64,000 nt of DNA. Origin: Cercophora sp. LCS_1. Taxonomy: Eukaryota > Ascomycota > Sordariomycetes > Sordariales > Lasiosphaeriaceae. The translations under genes were made by a program, and so were the position numbers. Positions 1 to 11,078 of the stretch are shown in pieces (position 1 is the stretch's first letter; every line of letters starts with the position of its first letter). The notes beneath the pieces are model-generated. The model was given only the letters and a program-made list of their open reading frames with translations, searched no databases and was not told the DNA's origin. The stretch covers positions 1,488,001 through 1,552,000 of the forward strand of contig JAPZLL010000005.1 of the NCBI GenBank assembly GCA_036250225.1, read 5' to 3'.

Positions 1-1261
1 TCGTCTCTCCCAGCCCCGCAAATATCAGCGCGAAGCAGTGCGGCATCCCCTCATACTCCTCAAACTCAACACGCACACCATCCTTCCACAATCGCTTCGC
101 GAGAAACTTGTCTTCGTCGGCTAATAGTTCTCGACCCGTACACAGCCATACGGGCGGGGCGCCTTTCCAGCTTTCGGCTAGGAGGGGGGAGACTAATGGA
201 TGCAAGACCATGTTATCGTGCGCGTAGATCATTGCGCGCGGAGGCGTGGTGGGCCATGCGGGGCACGCGGGCCGGAGCGGCTCGAAGCGGCATTGGGAGT
301 CGAGAGAGGGGAGGTAGTCAAAGTTTGCGTTGGCGTTGCATGACGGGAGGGAGTGCGTGATGTCGAGCCAGGGGGAGTTGACGGCTAAGCCGGCGGGGAG
401 GGGGACTTGGTAGGAGACACCGTGCCAGAGGATGGGGGTTTGGGTGCGGTGTAAGGTGAGGAGGGTCTGGAGGAGGGAGAGGGCTAGGTTGCCGCCTGCT
501 GAGTCGCCTGCAAAGACGATGTGTTGTGGGAGGACGGGTGTGTGATAGGCGTCGGGCGGTGGGTAGAGGAGGGTGAGGTAGGAGGTGAGGGCGTCGATGA
601 GGGCGACAGGGAAGGGGTTTTGAGGGGCTAGGCGGTAACGAACTGAGTAGCACCGGCCTGAGGTGAGTTTGGCGAGGCGCTTGGTGGTTGTGCGGTGGGT
701 GGCTGGGTCCATGAGCCAGAAGGCGCCACCGTGGAGGTAGAGGATTGTTGTTGGGGAGGTGGTTTCTTTCATCAAGAGGTCGTATTTTTCGCGTTCGGAG
801 ATGGATGGTAGGGGCTCGTCGTTGGTGGCTGCCGCGCGGTAGCCGGTCCACTCGGCTTCTGTTACGGCCGGGGAGGGCATCGGGGGCACGGTAGCGGTTG
901 GCGAGAGGGTGGTGATGGCGGTAGTAACGGCGGCGTGGACGCCTGTGTCTGGGGGTGTTGGCGAGGCGTAGTTGCTGATCCAAATGCGGCCTTTGATGGG
1001 GATCTCACGCATCACCAGTCGTTGGGCGGTAGTGATACTGATGGGGGCTGTTGGGTTGAGGTAGGACCGGAGTACGGCTAGGATGACTTCTGTTTTGAGA
1101 TCAAGGTACTTTGACTGCTCGGATATGCGGAGGAGATTGAAGAGGGCGGTGCGGACGATGAGCGGAATTTTAGGGAGGAGGGACACGGTGAGAGGCGATG
1201 AGTTGTGGTCGGCCACCCGCTTGGGGCTCTCACTACCCTCTTGGTTATCGGTTGAGGCCAT
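1..1261 (-). CDS. alpha/beta hydrolase fold-3 (hormone-sensitive-lipase-type esterase), 3' truncated by window edge
   Basis: An uninterrupted reading frame runs from an ATG at 1261 down to the window edge: 420 residues with no stop, so the C-terminus lies outside. It carries the full serine-hydrolase set: an oxyanion-hole motif HGGAF at residues 177-181, the nucleophile elbow GDSAGG (Ser254), an acidic residue in LLADEDKF (Asp382 or Asp384) and the catalytic His408 in GMPHCF. These define the HSL/esterase family that hydrolyses esters or acylglycerols; the substrate cannot be read from sequence. The motif is HGGAF where many members have HGGG, which still fits the family. The first 170 residues are a non-catalytic N-terminal region. 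No signal peptide is obvious. The family call is secure; the physiological role is unknown. Confidence 0.88.
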   Translation of the reverse strand, partial: MASTDNQEGSESPKRVADHNSSPLTVSLLPKIPLIVRTALFNLLRISEQSKYLDLKTEVILAVLRSYLNPTAPISITTAQRLVMREIPIKGRIWISNYASPTPPDTGVHAAVTTAITTLSPTATVPPMPSPAVTEAEWTGYRAAATNDEPLPSISEREKYDLLMKETTSPTTILYLHGGAFWLMDPATHRTTTKRLAKLTSGRCYSVRYRLAPQNPFPVALIDALTSYLTLLYPPPDAYHTPVLPQHIVFAGDSAGGNLALSLLQTLLTLHRTQTPILWHGVSYQVPLPAGLAVNSPWLDITHSLPSCNANANFDYLPSLDSQCRFEPLRPACPAWPTTPPRAMIYAHDNMVLHPLVSPLLAESWKGAPPVWLCTGRELLADEDKFLAKRLWKDGVRVEFEEYEGMPHCFALIFAGLGET

Positions 1262-2360
1262 GGTGGTGATGAGGGGGGGGGAGGGACGGCCCAAAAGCCA
1301 CGAGGATGATGAGTTGAGAATAGATATCGTGTTGAAGGGATGTCTTGAAGTTGAATGAGATGCTAGATGTTATTCTGCCAAGATTGATAGTGCAACTCGC
1401 AAGGTACACCCGGTCTGAGTTTAGTATTTAACCCAAGAACGACAGGAGGGTGATGGATCCGGGCCCGATGGACAATCCGGGGAAGGAGGTTAAGGGAGAC
1501 AGGGAGGGCCTAGAACAGAGAGGACTTGGGGGCCTGCGTCCCGCCGTGCTGTCTATGTCTTTACTCTAGCGACATAGATCGGAGGATGAAGTTGCATCAC
1601 TAGCGGCGAGGAGCGACTGGCTCAATCGTTGTCGTCGAGATGGCCCAGGATTTCATCTTCCCAGTTCGCCCCAGTTGCGCCGGGCCTCGGCTCAATCAAA
1701 CCGCCCGTCGCTGCTGAGGGGTCATTGGTTGCAGATGGACCACTCGGCATCGTGTGTGAATTGGACATTATGAGAATCTGTCGCAAAGGAAATAAGGGAA
1801 AGGCCTCGAGGCGGTGAATTACGCCTTTCTAAGCGTTGACACATCGCAAGCATGGGAGACTTGGGAAAAAGTTGCGGATGCCCGTTGGCACCCTGGACCA
1901 ATCGCTGGCACCAAGCTTTCGGCGGGTTTTGGGCGTTTGCAGTCCGTTGCGCCTCACGTCACAGCGGCGCCATAAATGACGGCACAAGCCAGAGACAGCA
2001 GACAGCAACTTGGCAGACTCTTCGCCGCGCATTGCATCCTGCACGTTTTCTGCCAGAATCTCGCGATATATGCTTCGCGCAACAGCAGCTGAAACTTAGC
2101 ACCTTGCGGGGTCCGTGCCAATCGCAAACCCGACACTCAGCTGTCTCGTTTCAGCGCTGCGAAACTTGACACCCGGGAGCCCGGATATTATAACAATCGC
2201 TTTCATTCTCACATCGCCAGTGGGAAGATGTACCTAAGAAAACCAAACAAGGCCATGCCGATGCATCCCACATACGAAACCACCCTTTTGCCCGGCCATA
2301 TTCAAGCTGTTTCTGTATTCCTGTATTGTACAACACGTCTCCGCATTACCAACTAAATAA
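1262..2360. other. intergenic, upstream of the hydrolase and downstream of PEX14
   Basis: About 1.1 kb between two minus-strand genes. It must hold the hydrolase promoter and the PEX14 3' end. The short reading frames here have no recognisable domain or splice-supported extension. I see nothing else in it. Confidence 0.6.
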
Positions 2361-3581
2361 CTAGTTACCTGTCGCCTCCAGGGTCTCAGCGCTCGCCTCG
2401 CCGTTTGTAGGTGCGGTGCTGGAGGAGCCTGCGCCCTTGGACATGGCCAGCTGCCATGCCGGAATTGACGCCTTGGAGCCACCGGCCGCCATGCCGCTAC
2501 CGAAAGGGGAGCTTCGCCCCAGGCTCGGCGACGGAGCAGCAGGAGTGAACTCGCGCCTAGGAGGTTGCTCGTCGGCAACCGATGCGGGCTTGGGCCCAGT
2601 GCCGTTGACCTCCACGTTCTCACTACCAATTGCCGCCGGGGAAGGGGCGGGCGTGACATTCCCGCTGCCTGGCCTGAGATAGTTGCTGACGCTAGTCGAT
2701 GTAGCAGTAGGGTTCATGCGTTGCGTGATCAGTGTCTTGAGACTCTTGAGCTCAGCATTCACCTCGCGCATTCTAGTCTCTGTGATATCCTTTTGGTTGC
2801 CGAGAGCACGAGGAATCGAGTCTTTCAGACCTTGGACGTCGTCACGAATGCGCTGGGCCTCGTCGTCGCGCCGGCGGTTTGCAGACTTGAGGTCATTAAG
2901 CACTGTCTCGAGCTCGCCGAGAGCTGTATCAAGCCGTTCGGTGCGCTCGCGCTCCGCCTCCTTGAGAGCCTCAGTGTCCTTGGCAAGCTGCTCAACCAGG
3001 GCGAACGTGCGCTCAAACTGTTCGTCGATCGATTTCTTGTCTTGCTCAAGACGCTCTGGGGTGGGAGGGGAGATCAGGGGATAGACGTAACGCTTGAACC
3101 TAAGTTAACAATCTGAAAGAAGCATAAGAGGGTCGAGTCAGGTCATAGCTACCTTGCCGAGACTGTAAAGCCCGTAGGACACACCGCTGACAACCGTTGC
3201 CATGATGAACCAATCCCTCCAATCCCGCCGAGGGACCTCCGACGGCGGCGGTTGCCATGCGTACGGCGGATACTGGGGCGGGTATTGTGCATAGTATGGG
3301 GGTTGTTGCTGAGCGACGGGTGACGATCCCGGGGGAGCGCCGTATGATTGTGCGGGCGCGGTCTCGGGACCAACGCGGGCAAGAGCAGCGTTGACTTCTT
3401 CCGGAGTGAGGTTCTTGGCCTGGAGGAAGGCGATACGCTTCTCGACGGGCGAGGAGGCGACACTTGGGTCTTGCAGGACTACGCCGAAGAGTCAGTTCCA
3501 GCCGATGGGAGATGCATCTAGAGGTTTGGGGGCGAACGCACATTTGGCCGCCGAAGCGACCAGATCCTCTCGAATAGCCAT
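2361..3581 (-). CDS. PEX14: peroxin 14, peroxisomal membrane docking protein
   Basis: Three exons (3581-3542, 3478-3153, 3092-2361) join in frame to 365 residues. The N-terminus MAIREDLVASAAK continues after intron 1 into FLQDPSVASSPVEKRIAF, the conserved Pex14 N-domain that binds Pex5 WxxxF/Y motifs. A Pro/Tyr/Gln-rich linker follows, then a hydrophobic segment at about 103-120 (FIMATVVSGVSYGLYSLG). A coiled coil covers roughly 135-215, and a disordered tail contains the conserved SIPAWQLAM. Intron 2 ends at an unusual acceptor (TTCAAG), chosen because it restores LGK-RYVYPL in phase; the TTAG a few bases earlier breaks the frame. Pex14 docks cargo-loaded PTS1/PTS2 receptors at the peroxisome. 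It is divergent from NDC80. Confidence in identity is high. Confidence 0.95.
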
Positions 3582-3731
3582 TTCAGTTGTTTGTCTGCTT
3601 AACTCCTCCTTTCATTGTATGTCGCGCCGGGTCGGAGGTGTAACAATGCTGACTCTGCGCACGACGCGCCGGGATGGCGTTGATGACGGAACCTGAATGT
3701 GCCAGAAATTGGGATGGCACTGCATCACAAG

Positions 3732-3737
3732 CCGAGG
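3732..3737. promoter_or_regulatory. CCTCGG-type hexamer upstream of PEX14
   Basis: CCGAGG on the plus strand, 151 bp upstream of the PEX14 ATG. CCTCGG is the core recognised by Aspergillus FarA/FarB and Fusarium CTF1-type fatty-acid regulators. The function here is inferred; the hexamer also occurs elsewhere by chance. Confidence 0.3.
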
Positions 3738-3995
3738 TTCGATGCCGGCACTCCTGGCGGCATCCGTGCATCCTTCGTCAGCCCCGGATTTGGTCAACCA
3801 TCCCGCGTCACGTGCTTTGGTGAGGTGGCACTGGCCCGCCTGGATCCATGTTTTGGGACCCTCTGAGAGCCGCCAATGATACCCCGCGCTTCTGTTTACC
3901 TGAGCAACGGTTCCGTTTTGCGCAGACGCTGGGCTGAGGGATCTCGGCTTGCTGCAAAAACGTTTGCTTCAGAGTCTGCAACTCCACCAACAAAG

Positions 3996-4001
3996 CCGAG
4001 G
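3996..4001. promoter_or_regulatory. second CCTCGG-type hexamer in the PEX14/NDC80 region
   Basis: CCGAGG on the plus strand, 67 bp upstream of the NDC80 ATG and 415 bp upstream of the PEX14 ATG. It is the same motif as at 3732, and its role is inferred only. Confidence 0.25.
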
Positions 4002-4067
4002 GCTGTGTAGTCGCAAAAACGTCATCAACCACCAGCGCGCAAAGAACCAGAACCAAAATCGACCAAC

Positions 4068-6459
4068 ATGTCGCAGGAACCAGGCCTGTGGAGCGTTCGC
4101 AGGCCCAGGGAGGTGAGTCGCTGTCCCCGGTCCAATTGATGATTGATGCGACACCCTAAAACCCCACGCGCCTGACTCCCGACCGCTCCCACTTTTTGCT
4201 AATCTTTCCCTCCACCATCCCAGACACTTGGCACCCTCAACTTCAACTCGGCCATCCCGGCGCCCAACTCTGCCATGAAGCGCTCGAGCACCACCACCGC
4301 CAGCCATGTGCGCTCTGTCTCCGGGTCGCGCCAGTCGCTGGCTCTGCCGTCGCGGCCCAGCCAGCCCCTCTTCCAGCGCTCGTCCTCGGGCGCCAACCTC
4401 GCCGATATTGGCCTCTCCAGCGTGAAGCGTGCATCGGTGCACGCTGGAAACTTTGGTCTCAATAATACCATGACCCTCGGCGGGCCGAAACCCTTCGCCA
4501 CCCCGTCCCACCATGTCACGAGTACACCCGCCGAAGACCGTCGAAGCAGCGTCTACCGTGCCGCCCGACCCTCTACTGCCGGACCCGCCCCGATGGGTAG
4601 CCAGCAGAGCTTCTTTCAGCAGGCGCCACAGGCTGCTGGTGTACCCCGGGACCCGCGCCCGCTCAAAGACCGCGCGTACCAGGGACGGATCGGCCAGGAG
4701 CTGCTCGATTATCTTGCTAAGGGCAATTTCGAGATGGAGATGAACCACAAGCTGTCGGACAATTTTATCAAATCGCCAACCCAGAAGGACTTCAACTTTA
4801 TGTTTCAATGGCTGTACCACAAGATCGACGCGAGCTACAGATTCCAAAAGAACATCGACCAAGAAGTGCCGCCATTACTAAAGCAGATGCGATATCCTTT
4901 CGAAAAGAGTATCACCAAGAGCCAGATCGCAGCTGTGGGAGGACAGAACTGGAGCACATTCTTAGGGCTGCTTCATTGGATGATGCAGCTTGCCCAAATG
5001 CTCGAGCGGTACTCTGCCAACTTGTACAAAGATGCGTGTGCCGAGGCGGGTGTTGATGTATCGGGTGACATTATCGTTTATGACTTCCTGACCAGCGCAT
5101 ACCAAGTTTGGCTGAATATGGACGATGAGGCGGGTGATGAAGATGTAGAGTCGGTGCTGGCGCCACACATTCAAGGGATGTCGAGGGCGTTTGAGCGTGA
5201 AAACTCGCGATTCATCCAAGAGCTCGAGATTCTCGAGGGCGAGAATGCGCGTCTCCAAAAAGAAATCGAGGACCTGGAAAAATCCACACCGGACCCCGCC
5301 ACGCTCGACAGCCACTATAAGATCATGGAGGAGGATCGTGTCAAGTTCGAGGAGTATAATACGGTCGCGATGCAGCGCTCGGAGAAGTACGAAGGCCGGA
5401 TCCAGGTGCTCATGGAAGAGCTCGAGAAGCTCCAGACTGAGCTCAAAGAGGCGGATGATGAACGGCGACGCCTCAAAGACACAGTGGACGAGCTGGGTAT
5501 CAGCATGCAGGATATCGACCGCATGACTTCAGAACGGGAGCGTCTGCAAAAGAGCATCGAGTCCGCGGCCCTGCGACTGGAGGATGTCAAGAAAAAGGTC
5601 GCCGACAAAGAGGTTGAAGCCAGCCAGAAGTTGGAAGAGCTCGAGCGCATGGTTGACCGATACAACACGGTTGCCTACCAGATCGGGCTTATCCCAGCGA
5701 CGGCAGTGAATGCCAAGGGCAAAGACTACGAGCTGCAAGTAACTGTCAACGAGGGCGGTCCCAACTTTTCCTCGTCGCAGCAGCTCGGGGGCTCATATGG
5801 CGGCGCAGAGAACGAGAGACTCCTCGCAGACTCCGTAACGGGATACCAGCCAGCGCACCTCCTTAACCTGGATCTGCGCGGCCAGGTAAAGAGCAGTTTC
5901 CTGGCGCTCAGGAAAGAAGTTTCTGAGCGCAGGAAGATCGCCATGGACATGATGATGGAGGATCACGACTTGCTCGACCGTGCAAGGGAGGCAATTGAAG
6001 ACAAGAGGAGCGAAGTCGAGGCCTTGGAGCACAGAGTGCGCGCGGCCGAGGAGGAGTACGAAAAGACCAAGGAGGTGACGACGGCGCAAAAAATGGCGTC
6101 CGACGCACAGATTGAAAAGATGGAAAAGGAGCTCGCCAAGATGAGGGCGCAGCTGACAGAGGGTGTACAGTTGATGGAGCAAAGGGAGATGAATACCAAT
6201 ATTGAGTACGTCTTCCCCGATACGAAACACAGAAGCGCAAGCACTAACAAACGGCAGGTATGAACAGTTGACGTTGAAAGCGAATGCTCTGCGGGAAGAG
6301 CTCCACACGGAAACGATGAAGATGCTGAACGACGTTATCAAGTTCAAGATGCATGTTCAGAAGAACCTCGAGGAGTACGAAACGTTTGTGGCCGATGAGT
6401 TGGAGAAAGAGTTGGGAAGCGACGACATCCGCGATGATACCCAGGGGATTGACATGTGA
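4068..6459 (+). CDS. NDC80: kinetochore protein NDC80 (HEC1)
   Basis: Exons 4068-4112, 4224-6205 and 6258-6459 give 742 residues. The start is the ATG of MSQEPGLWSVRRPRE; the next exon opens with TLGTLNFNSAIPAPNSAMKR. The N-terminal tail of about 115 residues is Ser/Arg/Lys-rich, as in Ndc80 tails that bind microtubules and are Aurora B targets. A calponin-homology head follows (about 120-260, including DRAYQGRIGQELLDYL and KDFNFMFQWLYHKID), then a long heptad-rich coiled coil to the C-terminus. Ndc80 pairs with Nuf2 to form the outer-kinetochore microtubule coupler. Length and order match fungal orthologues. The second intron lies deep in the coiled coil, and the last exon ends DDIRDDTQGIDM. 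Confidence 0.96.
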
Positions 6460-6873
6460 TTACCAAATTCCGTATATGTGTATATTGGGTTGTTGCGCTC
6501 TAATACTGTTGATGTTGGATTTCCATGGCGGTCATGTTATATCTTTGGGGCGTTGGATGGGATGAGCGAACGAACGGGGCGATGATGAAATGTTATGAGA
6601 ATCAACAGGCAAGGATGGAAGGGGTTGGATAACACCATTGGCCCGGCGTTTTGGGGGCGCTCAATTATCTTGCATGACATTGATGTTCCCAACTCTTCTT
6701 GTTTGTTTCTGCCCATTGTTTGGACGCAATTGACGCCTTGCGCGCAAGGCGCCAATCCAAACCCCACTGCATCGATAACGAGCTCTAACCCCACCATCCC
6801 CTCAAGGTTCCCACAGCTCCATCCCTCCTCCTTCGTCCCATCCCATCACCACCACTTCGGTCCCGCCCCAAAA
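6460..6873. other. NDC80-VPS25 intergenic region
   Basis: 414 bp between two plus-strand genes. The last 100 bp before VPS25 are C/T-rich, as is common just upstream of fungal start codons. No gene is seen. Confidence 0.5.
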
Positions 6874-7506
6874 ATGACAACCCCCTTCGCTTTCCCCCGC
6901 GAATACTCCTTCCCGCCCTTCTTCACCCGCCAAACCAACCTTACGACGCACCACGCCCAACTAACCAAATGGTCGGCCCTCGTCCTCTCCTACTGCCGGC
7001 ACCACCGCATCTTCAAGCTCCCCCTGTCCTCCTTCGTCGATGACACCCCCTCGCCCGTGGCAGACGATCTGTTCCGCAACCGGAAACTAAATCGGCGCCT
7101 GTCGCTCGCCGACATCCGCGAGGTAATCGATTTCTTGCGTAAAGACGGACGTGCCGAAAACGCAATCGACAGTGGCGACGTGGTGTGGATATACTGGCGG
7201 ACGCCGGAAGAATGGGGCGCGCTGGTGGATAACTGGATTGAGGAGACGGCGCAGAGGGGGAGTGTTTTGACGTTGTATGAGCTGACGGATGGGGAGGGGA
7301 GTCGTGGGACTGGTGAGTTATTTCCTTCCTCCTCCTTAGGGGATAATATCAGGGATAGAATAGGAAGATGGGTACTGATAAGAGCGGAACTAGAGTTTCA
7401 TGGGATGGATGGGGAGTTATTGCAAAAGGCGTTGGGGACGTTAGTCAAGAGGGGCAAGGCGCAGATCTTTGGAGGAGAGGACTCGTTGGGTGTCAAGTTC
7501 TTTTGA
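6874..7506 (+). CDS. VPS25: ESCRT-II subunit VPS25
   Basis: Exons 6874-7312 and 7394-7506 encode 183 residues, close to the usual Vps25 size. Vps25 is built of two winged helices that bind Vps22/Vps36 and recruit Vps20 of ESCRT-III during multivesicular body sorting. Diagnostic stretches are the N-terminal FAFPREYSFPPFFT with QLTKWSALVLSYCRHH, and the C-terminal EFHGMDGELLQKALGTLVK followed by RGKAQIFGGEDSLGVKFF. The 81-nt intron (GTGAGT to ACTAG) is a multiple of three and has no in-frame stop, so the unspliced frame stays open and would add 27 residues. Removing it joins GT to EFHGMD, which matches the family, so splicing is the functional form. Confidence 0.94.
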   Translation: MTTPFAFPREYSFPPFFTRQTNLTTHHAQLTKWSALVLSYCRHHRIFKLPLSSFVDDTPSPVADDLFRNRKLNRRLSLADIREVIDFLRKDGRAENAIDSGDVVWIYWRTPEEWGALVDNWIEETAQRGSVLTLYELTDGEGSRGTGELFPSSSLGDNIRDRIGRWVLIRAELEFHGMDGELLQKALGTLVKRGKAQIFGGEDSLGVKFF

Positions 7507-7696
7507 AGGGAGGGGGCTTGATATATCTTGCTACACCAAGGGAGGTGAGGGTATGAAAAGCTATCAGATCGCTGCCCAAAATACCGCAACACCAAAACGA
7601 CCGACGAAACCGCCAAACGCCCACAGACCGACCGACGGACAGACCAACCAACCAACCGACCGCTGTCACGGAACATTACAAAGGACAAAACCACTA

Positions 7697-10337
7697 CTAC
7701 TGGTAAAACTTCTCTGCCAGGAAGCGGGGCTCAAAGGTCAACTCCTGCTTCATGGTCACGTCCAACAACCAGTCTGCGACCACGACTCTGGGCTCCATAT
7801 GTCCATCCCGCGCCATCTTTTCAAACTTGGGCCACAATGCCCGCTCCCCCGGTGACGACGATGTCAGCAGGTACACGGGCTCCGGCGGGGCGCCGCCATC
7901 TTCCTCGGCCGTGGTTGGCCGGATTGTAGTGCCGCTTCGGGCCCGGTAGAGCTTGAAGATGGCTCCATTGGCCTCGGCAATCTGCTGGTAGCTGCTGTAC
8001 CCGTTTTTGATGTCGGCAGTGCAGTATACGGGGACATTGTTCAGGAGACGGCCGCGGTTCATGCGCGCCCTTGCCACGACGGTGCTGAGTTTGATGTTGA
8101 ACCGCTTCTCGTTCTCCTTATCCACGAGCTGGTAATCCTCCGGGTCGAGCCTCTTGCCAGCATCGAGACATTCGTCGATGAAGGACGAGTTGATGACTTC
8201 AGGCCCGCGCGCCAGACACTTGAGAAATTTCATCGTCCGCACCATATGCGGCGCTGCGAGATAGTCGCATGGCGCGTTATCCTGCACAATCTGTATTCCC
8301 ATAGCCCGGAGCTTTTTCTGCAAGGCGTTAGGAATGCACATGGGAGGTGGGAGGAGAGACTCACCCTGTCCGATTCCTCCTTGTTGATGTCCTGAACCCA
8401 TCTCTTGTACCCTGTCAGGCAGACGCGCATGTCAACCTGGGGCAGTGACGACAGCTTCGGTTTCTTAGCAGGACGCCTGGTGCTACTAGGCACGTCCTCA
8501 TCGACATCACCTCCTTCAATCGCCGGACTGGAGCTTCTCCCAGAACGTTCCTTGTCGATTTGATCCGCTGCCCGCTTGCCACCCCATGGCCCGCTGCCGG
8601 CTGTCCGTTTCTTCTCCTTTTCGTACAGCGCAATATCTGGCGCCAGGCCGTGAAGCTTGGACAGAGCCTGGGCTTTTGCACTGCGACTGCTCCCTGCCGA
8701 AAGGACCGAAGGTGTATCGTTCTCCTTACCCGATCGCACATGGCGGCCCTTGGCTGGAGTGACAAAGTTTCCTAGCTGCGGCGCTTTTTTCTTATTCGCT
8801 GTAGCAGCCGGGCTAGACCCAGTCATGACAGAAAAGTCGGGACCTCCTTTGCTAACCGCATACACGTTGTCCTGGGCATCCTTGAGGATCCGCCTCCTCT
8901 TCTTGGACTCGCTGTCCAGTCTCTCCTCGCCACCCGGATAATACAGTTTTGCGAGTGTTGGCTCATCGTGAAACGTTTGGCCAATAACCTCTCCAAGGTT
9001 CGTCCGCTCGGGAAACGTGGTGTACTTTGGGATCGAGAGCGGCTGTGCCCGGCACTTTGCATAGCTCTCTTCAATCCAGAGGTGGTTAACAATACCGATG
9101 TTCCAGTCCTTGGCTGCGTCGACCTTGTCACTGTGGTTCCGCGCCGTGATGAGATGTGTATTGTCGGCCTTCAGCGTCTTCGTATACGTCGCGCCCGCGG
9201 CCGTGATGAGATTCTCCAGGTAGATGCGCGCATCACCGCCGTAATTTGACAAAGTGATCTTCATGTCCTGAAATCCATCAATGCCTTCTCTCGGAACGGG
9301 GTAGTGAAGCAGTCGTCGGAAGGGCGATGTCCACTCGTTGTGGACAATGAGATAGTACAGCCATGCCAAATTCCCAACGTCTTTCCCGCACTGAGCTGCC
9401 TTGATGTACTGGGGTCCGTCGCGAAAATGGCAGATAAACATATTACACAGGTCGACAGAATCAACAACCTCCCCTCCGCCGCCATCGATGATGTCGGTCA
9501 GTATCTGTCTCCCCCTAGCACCCAGGTTCAAGTCTGTCGACATCATGACCTTGCGTTGCGCGAATACCGTTGCCTTCTCCCTACCCTGAGCCAGCGAGTG
9601 GGGATTGGCGGATATCGCGCCTTCCAAGTGTTGGCTTGATGGGACTTTGACCTCATCGTCCGATCCTTTGCTTAGGATCTCGGGATCCGGGAGCAGATAG
9701 GGGCCCTCATCGATTCGTTTCCCCAGCTTGAAGCAAGCCTCGAACCAGTGCGGTAACACAATCTTGCACTTTGGGTTCTTCTTTTGCGCCTCGGCGCATT
9801 TGGGGTGGTCCATTGACAGCGCGCAAAGATGGGTCGTGGTCCTCGTAAGATCCTTGTTCTCCATGCCACCGAGCGCCATTGTCGCCCCAATGATCGTCTC
9901 CTTGTCTGAATCCGGTATGTCTGCGCAGGTGAGGACAACGCTCGAGAAGATCAGCCTTGGGTCGGGCGAGTATGGGCGGACCTGGGCCAGCTTGCCCCGC
10001 GCAATCGTGTTCTTGATCCAGTTGATGTTGACGACCGGAACCATCTTGGCCTGAGCCTCCGCATATTGATCGAAGTCGATTGTGTTGGAGATGATGTGGG
10101 TGGCGCCGAAATTTTTACCGTCGGGGATCTGAATCTTGCCCTTTCTCGTGGGCTCGAGCACTTGGGCGCCATGTTCCTTGACGACTTTGGAGAGCTGCGA
10201 ACGGTCAGAGATGGGAGAAAAGCGCATTTGCCAGGGCCGGGTACCTCTGATATCATGTTGCTCGACAGGTGGCTACTCGGCACAAAGGCCAGAGCGCACG
10301 AGTCGAACAATGGCGTCTTTTCACGCTGTTCCGCCAT
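7697..10337 (-). CDS. RTT107: six-BRCT DNA damage response scaffold, Rtt107/Brc1-like
   Basis: Exons 10337-10245, 10194-8365 and 8317-7697 encode 847 residues. Four N-terminal BRCT repeats (about 1-430) have signature tryptophans such as VVNINWIKNTI and IVLPHWFEACFKLGKRID. A disordered Ser/Lys-rich linker (about 430-630, with KKRRR and KKPKL basic clusters) follows, then two C-terminal BRCTs (VCLTGYKRWVQDI to the terminus). This 4+2 layout is that of budding yeast Rtt107 and fission yeast Brc1, whose C-terminal pair binds phosphorylated H2A at stalled forks. The start is the first in-frame ATG (MAEQREKTPLFDSC); an upstream GTG is not needed. Introns are 50 and 47 nt. TopBP1/Dpb11 is the main alternative but has a different BRCT spacing. 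Confidence 0.87.
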
Positions 10338-11078
10338 GTTGAACGTGAGGTGGAAATTCGACGCGACTGACACGCTTTCTTCACATGAGGAGGGAACGTA
10401 TGCAGGAAAAAAAAGTGACTATAGGCAAGCAGTGTGTTGGGAGAGAGCCCAGAGCGAGTGTGGAGAACTCCCAACCAGGGACAAGCAAATTGCTCAGGTA
10501 CAAAAGCCAATGCAGCTCCTGGCCCAGTGAAAGGGAAGGCGATGTTTGTGCTGAAGACGCGCTCCAAAAACGCCTGGGTGGGGAGCGGGCCACCACGACG
10601 CGAGGCAGCCGCGAGTCACCTGACTCTTGTCACCACTCTAAACCCCGGCCTGCAAACGCGTCCCACTCAAGGATGGCACCCACACAATCTCCTGAGACAT
10701 TTTGGCGTCAGCGAGTGTTGCCTCCGAGCGGCTGGAGTGCCTGCTCTTGTCACTATGCAAGATGTCGGGACGTTGGATCACCAGGCTGACGCACTTTCTT
10801 TTTTCAATCACTTCTTCGGTGTGGGTTCATCAATATAACATCAAATATCCAGGCACAGCCCTTGGCCAAGTCTCAGCCTTTCGACCACGGTTGATGGCAT
10901 CATCAACACTTTCAATTTGAACCCCCTTTTGGGGGTGATTTCTTATCTGGTAGTTGTCTAAGATTCGAACCCATCTCCGAGCTTTACCGTCTCTGCCTAA
11001 CATTGTTCCTGGACACCAAAGATAAAATATCTGACCAAACCATCACCCTGCGCCCATCTAGAACTTTGTTTCGAGCTC
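10338..11078. other. intergenic between the Rtt107-like gene and the coiled-coil gene
   Basis: 741 bp holding the promoter of the Rtt107-like gene and the 3' end of the coiled-coil gene. A short hairpin (ACCCCC-TTTT-GGGGGT, 10921-10936) lies about 140 bp past the coiled-coil stop. No gene is recognised. Confidence 0.5.

Larger units (their letters stand above)
3582..4067. promoter_or_regulatory. divergent PEX14 / NDC80 promoter region
   Basis: 486 bp separate the two start codons, so both promoters must lie here. It contains two copies of the CCTCGG/CCGAGG hexamer (see separate entries). No TATA box is evident. Confidence 0.6.

Noticed and set aside
318..983. 221-codon minus-strand frame inside the hydrolase
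   Set aside because: It is an out-of-frame shadow rich in Pro, Arg and His; the true frame from 1261 carries HGGAF, GDSAGG and the catalytic His.
3093..3106. Alternative TTAG acceptor for PEX14 intron 2
   Set aside because: It shifts the frame of the coiled coil; the TTCAAG acceptor a few bases on restores LGK-RYVYPL in phase.
10921..10936. Hairpin with G/C stem and T loop resembling a bacterial terminator
   Set aside because: All genes in the window are fungal nuclear genes with introns, so Rho-independent termination does not apply.
10930..11020. GGTTCGAATC string suggesting a tRNA on the minus strand
   Set aside because: The T-stem relies on two G-U pairs and a mismatch, and no cloverleaf can be completed.
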